From contig JANXXA010000542.1 of assembly GCA_025350885.1 (NCBI GenBank), forward strand, positions 1 through 9,006: 9,006 nt of DNA, given 5' to 3'. The notes below the pieces were generated by a model, which was not told the DNA's origin, did no database searches, and was given only the letters and a program-made list of their open reading frames with translations. This document shows positions 1-6,930 of the stretch, piece after piece. Numbering within the stretch: the stretch's first letter is position 1; each line of letters begins with the position of its first letter. The stretch comes from Phenylobacterium sp. Its GTDB lineage: Bacteria > Pseudomonadota > Alphaproteobacteria > Caulobacterales > Caulobacteraceae. Position numbers and translations under genes: made by a program.

Positions 1-3000
1 CCCGCCCGCCCCGCCCCAGACGATCAGCGGAATCGCCCCGGCCGCCGCCAAGATCGAGGTCATAATGATCGGACGCAGCCGCAGGGAGGCGCTTTCGATG
101 ACCGCCTCGCGGATCGACAGGCCGTCGTCACGCAGCTGATTGGCGAACTCGACGATGAGGATGCCGTTCTTGGCGGCGATGCCCACCAGGATGATCAGCC
201 CGATCTGGCTGTAGGTGTTCATGGTCGAGCCGGCGATCAGCAGGCCAAACAGTCCGCCCAGCGCGGCCACCGGCACCGTCAGCATGATCACCGCCGGATG
301 GATCCAGCTCTCGAACTGGGCGGCCAGCACCAGGAATACCAAGAGCAGCGCCAGCCCGAAGGCCAGGCCCACCGAGCCGCCGGCCTCCAGATAGTCCCGC
401 GCGGTCCCGCCCCATTTGTAGTTCAGCCCGGCCGGCTGCTTGCTGATCTCGTCCTGGAAGAAGGTCACCGCCTGGCCCACGGTATAGCCGGGGTTGAGCT
501 GCACCGAGAGCGTGATCGAGCGCTGCCGGTCCACTCGCGAGCGGCTGGGCGTGTCGCCGCGCACCTGGGTTTTGGTCAGCGCGGTCAGCGGCACGATCGA
601 GCCTGCGTTGGTCCGCACATAGACCTTGGAGAGATCCTGCTCCTCCTGGCGTTCCGCCCGATCGGTCTGCAGGATGACGTCGTACTCTTCGCCGCCCTTG
701 ATGTAGGTGGTGGCTTTCTCCGAGCCGAACAGGGCCTGCAGGGCGCGTCCGACCGACTGCGCCGAGACCCCCAGCGAGGCGGCCTTTTCGCGATCAATAT
801 CCACCAACACCCGCGGACTGGTGGGTTCATATTCAATGCGCGGTCGGGCCAGGCCCGGGTTGTTCTGCGCCGCGACCAGCAGCGGCTGCACGATCGCATT
901 GATCTCGGGATACTCGTTGCCGAGCACGATCAGATCCATGTTGCTGCCGCCGCCACCCCCGCCGCCGCCGCCGCGTTGCAGGCTGGGCCGAACCGAGGCG
1001 ATGGCCCGCGCCGAGGTGATGCCGGAAAGGTCCTTGTTGAGCTGGGCCGCCAGGGCCTGCGACGTGACCTTGTGCTTCTTGTCGTCGGGCATGACGGCGT
1101 TGGCGTTGCCGGTATTGTATTGCGAACTGCCGAAGCCCGGCAGGGAGACGGTGTAGCGGTCGATGGTCTGGTCGGCGATCAGCTGCTGGAGGCGAGCCTC
1201 GACCTTCTGAGCCGCCTTGAGCGTGTAGTCGTAGCCGGCGCCTTCCGGGGCCTGGATGCTGATGTCGACGCGGCCGCGATCCTCATTCGGCACCAGCTCC
1301 TTGGGCAGGACGCTGAACAGGAAGGCCGCGGCGACGGCCAGGGCGAGCACCAGCGCCCCGGCCGATATGGAGGCCGACCGGCGGCCCAGCAGGCCGTCGA
1401 GCGAGGCGTGATAGGAGGCTCTCAGCCGGCGCATCGCGGCGTCGACCTTGCGCGCCAGCCAGCCTTCGGCGCTGGCCGGGCGCAGGAGTTTCGAGGCCAG
1501 CATCGGCGACAGGCTGAGCGCCAGGATCGCCGAGAACGCCACGGCCGCGGCGATCGCCACGGCCAGCTCAACAAACAGCCGACCGATGTAGCCGGGCATG
1601 AACATCAGCGGCGCGAACACCGAGATCAGCACCACGGTGGTGGCGACCACCGCGAAGAACACCTGCCGGGCCCCGCGCTGGGACGCGACGATCGGCGGTT
1701 CGCCCTCGTCGATCCGCCGCTGGATGTTCTCGACAACGACGATGGCGTCATCGACCACCAGACCGATCGCCAGCACCAGGGCCAGCAGGGTCAAAAGGTT
1801 GATCGAGAACCCCAGCGGCGCCATCACGATGAAGGTCGACAGGATGCAGATGGGCGCCACGATCGAGGGGATCAGCGCCGCCCGCCAAGTCCCCAGAAAC
1901 AGGAAATTGACCAGCGCGACCAGGCCCAGCGAGATCGACATGGTGATCCAGACTTCCTGGATCGCGTGCTTGGTGAAGGCGGTGAAATCGATGGCCACCA
2001 CCAGCCGGGTGCCCTTGGGCAGGGTCTTGTTGATCTCGGCGACCGCCTTGTAGACGCCCTGGGAGATCTCCAGGTCGTTGGCCTGGGACTGGCGGGTGAC
2101 CGCGATGCCCACCTGATCGGAGCCGTTGGACCGGAACAGCCGACGCCGCTCATCGGGCCCTTCCTCGACGCGGGCGATGTCGCCCAGGCGGGTGACGTAG
2201 GCATCCGACGCCGCGGCGCTGGCGCTGCTGGCGATGGTGGTGCGGGCGCCTGATGCCGCTCCGGCGCCGGCCGAGGCGCCGCCGATCGCCGCCGAGGAGG
2301 TCGCCGCGGCGCGGGTGGCCCCGCCACCGGCAACGATGGGCAGCCGGGCGAACTGGGCGGGCGTCGCATAGCCGCGCGCGACACGGATGGTGAAGTCCTT
2401 GGCCGGCGCCTCGAGCGACCCCGCCGGCAGCTCCAGGTTCTGGCTGGTCAGCGCGGTCTCGACATCGTCCACGGTGATCCCGCGCGCCGCCATGGCGCTC
2501 GGGTCGAGCCAGATGCGCATCGAATAGCTTTGCGCCCCGCCAAGTCCAACCGTCGCCACCCCGGGCACGGTGGATAGCCGTTCCACCAGGAAGCGGTTGG
2601 CGTAGTCCGACAGCTGCAGCCGGTTCTGGGTGGTCGAAATCAGGCTGAGAAACAGGATCGGCTGGGCGTCGGCGTTGGCCTTGGCGATCTGCGGCGGGTC
2701 GGCCTGGACCGGCAGCTGGGCGATCACCCGGCTGACCGCGTCGCGCACATCGTTGGCCGCTTCGTCGAGGTTTCGCCCCAGGGTGAAGGCGACGTTGATC
2801 CGCGAGACACCGTCGCGGGACGAGGAGGAGACCCGGTCGATCCCCTGGATGCCCGAGACCTGACGCTCGATCACCTGGGTGATGCGTTCCTCGACCACTT
2901 CGGCCGACGCGCCGCGATAGGTGGTCTGCACCGAGACATTGGGCGGATCGACGCTGGGCAGCTCACGCACCGGCAGGGCGGTGAACGACGCCAGGCCGAC

Positions 3001-3069
3001 GACGCAGAGAATGATCGCCGCCACCGCGGCGAACACTGGCCGCCGGACGGAGAGGTCGGAGAGCATCAT
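1..3069 (-). CDS. RND efflux transporter permease subunit (AcrB/HAE1-like), 3' end cut by window
   Basis: Inner-membrane, proton-driven pump of the resistance-nodulation-division family, which exports drugs or other amphiphiles through a periplasmic adaptor and an outer-membrane channel. The frame is open for 1,023 codons from 3069 to the window edge. It begins MMLSDLSVRRPVFAAVAA, a typical RND first membrane helix. The proton-relay residues are all present: D440-D441 in TM4 (AIGLVVDDAIVVVEN), K967 in TM10 (GIAAKNGILIVEF) and R999 in TM11 (RLRPIIMTS). They correspond to AcrB D407/D408, K940 and R971. The offset is already about +33 at TM4, which fits one extra block of about 40 residues in the N-terminal periplasmic domain (residues 247-288). 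A run of nine glycines (700-708) lies in the second periplasmic domain. Compared with AcrB, roughly 60-80 C-terminal residues are missing beyond position 1. The start ATG overlaps the adaptor stop, and a second ATG follows at once. Substrate cannot be told from sequence. Confidence 0.95.
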   Translation of the reverse strand, partial: MMLSDLSVRRPVFAAVAAIILCVVGLASFTALPVRELPSVDPPNVSVQTTYRGASAEVVEERITQVIERQVSGIQGIDRVSSSSRDGVSRINVAFTLGRNLDEAANDVRDAVSRVIAQLPVQADPPQIAKANADAQPILFLSLISTTQNRLQLSDYANRFLVERLSTVPGVATVGLGGAQSYSMRIWLDPSAMAARGITVDDVETALTSQNLELPAGSLEAPAKDFTIRVARGYATPAQFARLPIVAGGGATRAAATSSAAIGGASAGAGAASGARTTIASSASAAASDAYVTRLGDIARVEEGPDERRRLFRSNGSDQVGIAVTRQSQANDLEISQGVYKAVAEINKTLPKGTRLVVAIDFTAFTKHAIQEVWITMSISLGLVALVNFLFLGTWRAALIPSIVAPICILSTFIVMAPLGFSINLLTLLALVLAIGLVVDDAIVVVENIQRRIDEGEPPIVASQRGARQVFFAVVATTVVLISVFAPLMFMPGYIGRLFVELAVAIAAAVAFSAILALSLSPMLASKLLRPASAEGWLARKVDAAMRRLRASYHASLDGLLGRRSASISAGALVLALAVAAAFLFSVLPKELVPNEDRGRVDISIQAPEGAGYDYTLKAAQKVEARLQQLIADQTIDRYTVSLPGFGSSQYNTGNANAVMPDDKKHKVTSQALAAQLNKDLSGITSARAIASVRPSLQRGGGGGGGGGSNMDLIVLGNEYPEINAIVQPLLVAAQNNPGLARPRIEYEPTSPRVLVDIDREKAASLGVSAQSVGRALQALFGSEKATTYIKGGEEYDVILQTDRAERQEEQDLSKVYVRTNAGSIVPLTALTKTQVRGDTPSRSRVDRQRSITLSVQLNPGYTVGQAVTFFQDEISKQPAGLNYKWGGTARDYLEAGGSVGLAFGLALLLVFLVLAAQFESWIHPAVIMLTVPVAALGGLFGLLIAGSTMNTYSQIGLIILVGIAAKNGILIVEFANQLRDDGLSIREAVIESASLRLRPIIMTSILAAAGAIPLIVWGGAGG
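946..972 (-). repeat. Nine-glycine codon run in the RND pump
   Basis: Nine consecutive Gly codons (mostly GGC, with one GGT and one GGG) encode residues 700-708, preceded by SLQR and followed by SNMDLIVLG. On the plus strand this is a GCC-type triplet repeat. It sits where the second large periplasmic loop begins its PC1-like subdomain. A short glycine hinge is plausible here, and the triplet repeat could vary in length by replication slippage. Confidence 0.75.
2206..2331 (-). other. Ala/Ser/Gly/Thr-rich insertion inside the RND pump
   Basis: This stretch encodes about residues 247-288 of the pump and is almost entirely Ala, Ser, Gly and Thr, with a few Arg and Ile. It stays in frame with normal family sequence on both sides: FTIRVARGYATPAQFARL before it and TRLGDIARVEEG after it. 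In AcrB-type pumps these two blocks are joined by a much shorter link. It therefore looks like a flexible or disordered loop added to the periplasmic (docking/porter) part, not a frameshift. Confidence 0.7.
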
Positions 3070-4280
3070 GCGCCCGGCCGCGCCCCTGCCCCGACGCGAC
3101 CCTGGACGCCGCCGCTGCCTGTGGGAGCGCCGGGCCGCCGCTGGCCGGCCACCCGCACCGGCTGGCCGGGCTGAATCTTGTTCAGGCCGTCGGCGACGAT
3201 GCGGTCGCCGGTTTTGACGCCCTCGGTGATCTCCACGAGGCCCTCCTGGCGCAGACCCGTGACCACCGTCCGCTGCTCGGCGACGGTGCGCGGGCCGATC
3301 GCATGGAGCACATAGACGAACGCGGAATTGCCCTGGACCGAAACCGCAGACTCCTCAGCGGCCAGGCTCTGGCGTTGGCCCTGGGCGAGCCCGACCCGGA
3401 CCATCATCCCGGGTTTGAGCCGGCGCGCCGGATTGGGAAACTCGGCGCGCGCGGTGATCGCGCGGGTGCGCTCGTCGATGCGCGAATCGAGCATGGCCAC
3501 GCGGCCGTGAATGGCCTCGCCGGGATAGGCGTCGACCGTGGCGGTGATCGCCTGGCCCTGGCGCAGCTGGGCGAGGTAGCGTTCGGGGACCTGGAAGTCG
3601 ACGCGGATGGTGGACACATCGTCCAGCGTGACGATCGGCGCGCCCGGATTGACCAGGGCTCCGGGGGCCACGTCGGACAGTCCGACCACGCCGGCGAACG
3701 GCGCGCGGATCATCCGGTCGTTCTGTCGCGCCCTGGCGGCGGCGACGTTGGCCTGGGCCGAGCGCCAGGCGGCCTCGAACTGGTCAAGCTGGGCCTTCGA
3801 GGACCAGCCTTGCTGGTTCAGCGTCCGGTAGCGTTGAAAGGCCCGATCCGCCTGGACCAGCGCCGCCTGCGCCTGGGCAAGGCCCGCGTCCTGTTCGGAG
3901 TTGCGCAGCTCGACAAGAACGGCGCCGGACCGCACCGACTGGCCGTCGGTGAAGCGGACCTTGTCCACCAGCTGGGTGGTCGCCGCCGTCAGGGTCACCG
4001 AGCGGCGACCCTTGGCCACCCCCAGCACCTCCAGCTGGTCGGTGAAGGCGTGGGTGGAGATCGAGGCCACGGAGACCAGGGGAGGGCCGCCGAACGCGCC
4101 CGCGCCACGCCGGCCCGCCGCCGGACCGCCACGGCCTGCACCGGCCTGCGCCGCGGCCGGAGGACCACCGCCCGCGCCGGGCGCCGCCGCCTTGCCAAGC
4201 GTCAGTTTCCAGACGCCCGCGAGGACCATGACGACCAGGACCACGAGCGCGGCTGCCAGGAAAAAATGCCGTCGCAACAA
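3066..4280 (-). CDS. RND efflux periplasmic adaptor subunit (HlyD/MFP family)
   Basis: A 404-residue membrane fusion protein that bridges the RND pump to an outer-membrane channel. The N-terminus is a basic residue cluster plus a hydrophobic helix (about 6-25) with no lipobox cysteine, so it looks membrane-anchored by the helix and not a lipoprotein. A Gly/Pro/Ala linker follows (30-66). The fold order is then typical: barrel-sandwich half (about 95-127), alpha-hairpin (about 130-186, rich in Ala/Gln), second lipoyl half (IRAPFAGVVGLSDVAPGALV, 191-210), beta-barrel (about 225-300) and membrane-proximal domain (about 310-380). The protein ends in a Gly/Arg/Pro-rich tail (380-404). No ATG or GTG lies in frame upstream before a stop at 4338-4340. 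TTG at 4278-4280, with GGAG nine bases upstream, is the best start, and a second TTG follows immediately. Its stop overlaps the pump start (ATGA), so translation is probably coupled. Confidence 0.92.
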   Translation of the reverse strand: MLRRHFFLAAALVVLVVMVLAGVWKLTLGKAAAPGAGGGPPAAAQAGAGRGGPAAGRRGAGAFGGPPLVSVASISTHAFTDQLEVLGVAKGRRSVTLTAATTQLVDKVRFTDGQSVRSGAVLVELRNSEQDAGLAQAQAALVQADRAFQRYRTLNQQGWSSKAQLDQFEAAWRSAQANVAAARARQNDRMIRAPFAGVVGLSDVAPGALVNPGAPIVTLDDVSTIRVDFQVPERYLAQLRQGQAITATVDAYPGEAIHGRVAMLDSRIDERTRAITARAEFPNPARRLKPGMMVRVGLAQGQRQSLAAEESAVSVQGNSAFVYVLHAIGPRTVAEQRTVVTGLRQEGLVEITEGVKTGDRIVADGLNKIQPGQPVRVAGQRRPGAPTGSGGVQGRVGAGARPGA

Positions 4281-4289
4281 ACCGGGGAA

Positions 4290-4293
4290 CTCC
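4290..4293 (-). promoter_or_regulatory. Ribosome binding site supporting the TTG start of the adaptor
   Basis: On the minus strand GGAG is followed by nine bases and then TTG TTG. No ATG/GTG is available in frame between the upstream stop and the membrane helix, so this site decides the start. Confidence 0.55.
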
Positions 4294-4329
4294 GTCGCCT
4301 GAAACCGCGCAGGCGCTCCTTCGAACTTA

Positions 4330-4362
4330 AGGGGCGCTCAGTCCGAGCGTCAGTAGACCCCT
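4330..4362 (-). promoter_or_regulatory. Nested hairpin in the efflux operon leader
   Basis: On the minus strand, AGGGG (4362-4358) can pair with CCCCT (4334-4330). Inside it CGCTC (4349-4345) pairs with GAGCG (4339-4335) over a five-base loop, leaving an eight-base bulge on the 5' side. The structure ends about 50 bases before the adaptor start. Its role is unknown: mRNA stability, a weak attenuator or chance are all possible. Confidence 0.35.
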
Positions 4363-4412
4363 CTGGCCACAGAACAATGGCTGTAAGTTACGACGCTGAA
4401 ACAGCAGCCGGA

Positions 4413-4470
4413 CAACCCTCGGGCAGCCTTCTGATCGGCGCCGCTGAATATTGCTGACGGCCGAGGGTTG
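4413..4470. repeat. Perfect 10-bp inverted repeat, 38-bp spacer
   Basis: CAACCCTCGG at 4413-4422 and its exact reverse complement CCGAGGGTTG at 4461-4470. The arms do not extend further. In the minus-strand RNA they could close a large hairpin just after the aldolase stop, but no T-run follows, so an intrinsic terminator is unlikely. Alternatively they are paired protein half-sites: one arm overlaps the candidate -35 of the efflux promoter. Confidence 0.6.
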
Positions 4471-4479
4471 CGGTCGGGG

Positions 4480-4489
4480 CGCTTAAGCG
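4480..4489. repeat. 10-bp palindrome over the aldolase stop codon
   Basis: CGCTTAAGCG is a perfect palindrome containing the TAA stop (4485-4483). It has no spare loop for an RNA hairpin and no T-run after it, so it is recorded only as a possible protein site or chance. Confidence 0.3.
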
Positions 4490-5253
4490 TCGTAACCCGG
4501 CAGCTCCCGGTCAAGCTTGCGAAGGCAGGCGGGCCAGGCGAGCGCGCCGCCAATGCCGCGGCCAACCTGACTGCGCACCTCGGCCTGAGCGGCGTCCGGG
4601 GCGATCAACACCCCGGTCAGGCCCGCCGACAACGCCGCCACCTGCATGGTGCAGGCGCGCTCCAGATAGTACATCCCGACCCAGCAGTTCGCGGCGCTGT
4701 CGCCGACCGCGAGAGTTCCATGATTGCGCAGTAACATCAGGCTCTTGTCGCCGATATCCGCCACCAGCCGCTCGCGCTCGTCGTGGTTCAGCGCGATGCC
4801 CTCATAGTCGTGATAGGCCAGCCGCGGCAGGACGACCAGGGCATGCTGCGACAGCGGCATCAGACCCTGCGACTGGGCGGCGACCGCCACGCCGTGGTCG
4901 GAATGCAGGTGCATCACGAACCGGGCGTCCTCACGCGCGGCGTGGATCGCCGAGTGGATCGTGAAGCCAGCGGGATTGATGAAATAGGGTGTGTCCTGGA
5001 GAATGGCGCCCTCCAGGTCGATCTTGACCAGCGACGAGGCGGTGATTTCCTCGAACAGCAGGCCATAGGGGTTGATCAGGAAATGATGCTCCGGCCCCGG
5101 TATCCGCGCCGAAATATGCGTGTAGATCAGGTCGTCCCAGCCGTGGAGCGCGACGAGCCGATAGAGCGCGGCCAGATCGACGCGAGCCTGCCACTCCTCG
5201 GCGCTGACCTTGCCCTTGAGCGATGCGACGCCGACACTCGATCCATCCGCCAT
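4483..5253 (-). CDS. class II aldolase/adducin domain protein
   Basis: A 256-residue cytoplasmic protein with the class II aldolase/adducin (FucA-like) fold over about residues 20-215. The zinc-binding histidines are visible: H115 and H117 (MHLHSDHG), and H178 (RNHGTLAVG). Canonical FucA-type enzymes carry the catalytic Glu in an SSE motif ahead of the first two histidines. Here the aligned stretch is NPAGFTIH (93-100), with Ala/Gly at that place, as in the adducin-like branch. Aldol cleavage of a sugar phosphate is therefore doubtful, and the substrate is unknown. Family features such as LVKIDLEG (75-82) and GLMPLSQHAL (130-139) are present. The ATG start has AGGAG eight to nine bases upstream. 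It lies 54 bp downstream of glpK on the same strand and is probably co-transcribed, which suggests a link to three-carbon metabolism but does not prove it. Confidence 0.88.
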   Translation of the reverse strand: MADGSSVGVASLKGKVSAEEWQARVDLAALYRLVALHGWDDLIYTHISARIPGPEHHFLINPYGLLFEEITASSLVKIDLEGAILQDTPYFINPAGFTIHSAIHAAREDARFVMHLHSDHGVAVAAQSQGLMPLSQHALVVLPRLAYHDYEGIALNHDERERLVADIGDKSLMLLRNHGTLAVGDSAANCWVGMYYLERACTMQVAALSAGLTGVLIAPDAAQAEVRSQVGRGIGGALAWPACLRKLDRELPGYDA

Positions 5254-5295
5254 GGGGCGTCTCCTGATTTCTGACCGCCCACAGGGTCGCGCCCA

Positions 5296-5309
5296 GACGC
5301 TTCAGCGTC
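5296..5309 (-). repeat. Short hairpin at the glpK stop
   Basis: GACGCTTCAGCGTC forms a 6-bp stem with a two-base loop (or 5 bp with four bases) and overlaps the glpK TGA (5310-5308). No T-run follows on the minus strand, so it is not a convincing terminator. It could be an mRNA-processing or stability hairpin between glpK and the aldolase gene. Confidence 0.35.
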
Positions 5310-6831
5310 AAGCGTGCGTGTTGTCATGCGTGTTGGCCGGACTGCGCACGCGGGCCACCGCATCGAGCCAGCGCGCATAGGCGGCCGCGCGGCGCGGTTC
5401 ACCCATCGCCGGCTGAAACGCCTGTGTCTTGGGGCGCGCGCCGGCCGCCGCCTCGACGTCGGCATAGACCCCCGCCCCGACGCCTGCGAACAGCGCCGCG
5501 CCGAGCGCCGTGGTCTCCTGGTAGGTGGCCCGCCCCACCGCCACGCCGGTCAGGTCGGCCAGCCGCTGGCTGAACCAGGCGCTGCGCGACATGCCGCCGT
5601 CGATGCGTAGTTCGACCGGGCCTTCGAACGCGGCGGGGGCGTCGGTGCGCATCGCCTCGATCAGATCGCGGGTCTGCAGGGCGCAGGCGTCGAAGGCGGC
5701 CCGGGCGATCTCCGCCAGGCCGCAATCGCGGGTCAGGCCGAGCAGCGCGCCGCGGGCGCCGGCGTCCCACCAGGGCGCGCCCAGCCCGGTAAAGGCCGGA
5801 ACCAGCACCACGCCGGTGTCGTCGCGCGCCTGGGCGGCCAGGGCCTCGACCGCCTGCGGTCCGCCGCTCACGCCCAGCCCCTCGTTCAGCCACTGGATCG
5901 CGGCCCCGGCGATGAAGATCGACCCCTCCAGCGCATAGGTGGTCCGCCCGCCGACCCGCGCGGCCACCGTGGTCAGCAGCCGCGACGCCGATGGGGCGGG
6001 CACTTCGCCGGTATTCACCAGCATGAAGCAGCCGGTGCCGTAGGTAGCCTTCATCTCGCCTGGCCGGATGCAGCCCTGGCCCATCAGCGCCGCCTGCTGG
6101 TCGCCGGCCACCCCACGGATGGGGATCGCGCGGCCCAGCAGGCCAGGTTCGGTCTCGCCGAAATCGCCGGCGCAGTCGCCCACCCGCGGCATCAGGCCGA
6201 GCGGCACGCCCAGCATCTCGCCCATCTCGGCTGACCACGCCTGCTCGCGGATATCGAAGACCAGGGTGCGCGAGGCGTTGGTGGCGTCGGTGGCGTGGAC
6301 GCGGCCGCCGGTCAGCTTCCAGATCAGCCAGCAGTCGATCGTCCCGGCCAGCAACTCGCCCGCCTGCGCCCGCGCGCGAGCGCCGTCCACATGGTCCAGC
6401 AGCCAGGCGATCTTGGTTCCAGAGAAATAGGGGTCGAGCAGCAGGCCGGTGATCTCGGTCACCCGGCCTTCCCGACCCGCCGCGCGCAGGGCCTCGCAGG
6501 CGGGCGCCGTGCGGCGGTCCTGCCAGACGATGGCGTTGTGGATCGGCCGGCCGCTGGCCCTGTCCCAGACCACCACCGTCTCGCGCTGGTTGGTGATACC
6601 GATGGCCGCGATGTCCGCCATTGACCGCCCGGCCTTGGCGACCGCCTCGGCCAGCACCTCGACCGAAGCCGCGAAGATCGCCTCGGCGTCATGCTCGACC
6701 CAGCCGTCGGCGGGGTAGATCTGTTCCAGGGGGCGACCCGCCTCGGCCAGGGCTCGGCCGGCGGCGTCGAACAGGATGGCCCGGGTGCTGGTGGTTCCCT
6801 GATCGAGCGCCAGAATCAGCGGGTTGGCCAT
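5308..6831 (-). CDS. glpK: glycerol kinase
   Basis: Phosphorylates glycerol with ATP to sn-glycerol-3-phosphate in the cytoplasm, the entry step of glycerol use. The 507-residue product is close to the 502 of E. coli GlpK. It opens MANPLILALDQGTTSTRA, the phosphate-binding start of FGGY kinases (D10, T13, T14). Glycerol ligands R83, E84 (NQRET) and Y135 are present, as is catalytic D244 (AGDQQAAL). FGGY signatures fit at 135-147 and 361-381, and GTGCFM (265-270) is conserved. The E. coli loop for fructose-1,6-bisphosphate (GGKGGTR) is shortened to GLLGRA, with Ala at the Arg236 position, and the IIA-Glc site (PGIETTERNY) is absent, so those controls probably do not apply. The start at 6831 is chosen for GAGGAGG eight bases upstream and for homology; an in-frame extension to 6906 is unsupported. 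No glpF, glpD or glpR is in view. Confidence 0.97.
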   Translation of the reverse strand: MANPLILALDQGTTSTRAILFDAAGRALAEAGRPLEQIYPADGWVEHDAEAIFAASVEVLAEAVAKAGRSMADIAAIGITNQRETVVVWDRASGRPIHNAIVWQDRRTAPACEALRAAGREGRVTEITGLLLDPYFSGTKIAWLLDHVDGARARAQAGELLAGTIDCWLIWKLTGGRVHATDATNASRTLVFDIREQAWSAEMGEMLGVPLGLMPRVGDCAGDFGETEPGLLGRAIPIRGVAGDQQAALMGQGCIRPGEMKATYGTGCFMLVNTGEVPAPSASRLLTTVAARVGGRTTYALEGSIFIAGAAIQWLNEGLGVSGGPQAVEALAAQARDDTGVVLVPAFTGLGAPWWDAGARGALLGLTRDCGLAEIARAAFDACALQTRDLIEAMRTDAPAAFEGPVELRIDGGMSRSAWFSQRLADLTGVAVGRATYQETTALGAALFAGVGAGVYADVEAAAGARPKTQAFQPAMGEPRRAAAYARWLDAVARVRSPANTHDNTHA

Positions 6832-6855
6832 GGACGGCGCCTCCTCAAAAAAATG

Positions 6856-6869
6856 AACTTGGCGAAGTT
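6856..6869. repeat. Candidate operator: inverted repeat between divergent genes
   Basis: AACTT-GGCG-AAGTT is a 5-bp inverted repeat with a four-base centre. It sits over the candidate glpK -10 and the candidate -35 of the plus-strand gene. It could bind a dimeric repressor acting on both directions. It is short enough to be chance. Confidence 0.3.
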
Positions 6870-6924
6870 TAAGCATGTTTTCATCCGCACGGAGCAGTTT
6901 CAGCAACAGCCGAACCGACAGAAT

Positions 6925-6930
6925 GGAGGG
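6925..6930 (+). promoter_or_regulatory. Ribosome binding site choosing TTG for the DUF2336 gene
   Basis: GGAGGG ends six bases before TTG at 6937, an ideal spacing. The next in-frame candidate, ATG at 6949, is 18 bases away and therefore less likely. Confidence 0.6.

Larger units (their letters stand above)
4281..4482 (-). promoter_or_regulatory. Intergenic leader ahead of the efflux operon
   Basis: A 202-bp gap between the aldolase stop and the adaptor start, with no convincing small ORF. A weak candidate promoter reads on the minus strand as TTGTCCG (4415-4409), a 14-base spacer, and GTCGTAAC (4394-4387). This resembles the Caulobacter housekeeping pattern (TTGaCgS, 10-14 bases, GCTANAWC) well at -35 but only in about four of seven positions at -10. 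If real, transcription would start near 4380 and leave about 100 bases of leader. The leader contains a nested hairpin, and an inverted-repeat arm overlaps the candidate -35. No regulator gene is adjacent, and no U-tract terminator for the upstream aldolase is visible. Confidence 0.35.

Noticed and set aside
298..2253. Very long plus-strand open frame (651 codons) opposite the RND pump gene
   Set aside because: Its product is rich in Arg, Gly, Asp, His and Gln with no family resemblance, and it lies wholly antisense to a well-supported pump with all catalytic residues. Long antisense frames are expected from strong third-position G/C bias.
2206..2331. Frameshift or mis-assembly in the RND pump
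   Set aside because: The reading frame carries recognisable family sequence on both sides of the insert and stays open, so it reads as a true in-frame insertion.
3303..4457. 384-codon plus-strand open frame opposite the adaptor
   Set aside because: Antisense shadow of the adaptor gene: low-complexity composition, no recognisable domain, no convincing ribosome site.
6832..6906. N-terminal extension of glpK starting MLKLLRADEN
   Set aside because: Homology begins at MANPLILALD and a GAGGAGG site sits exactly before that ATG. The extension covers the promoter region.
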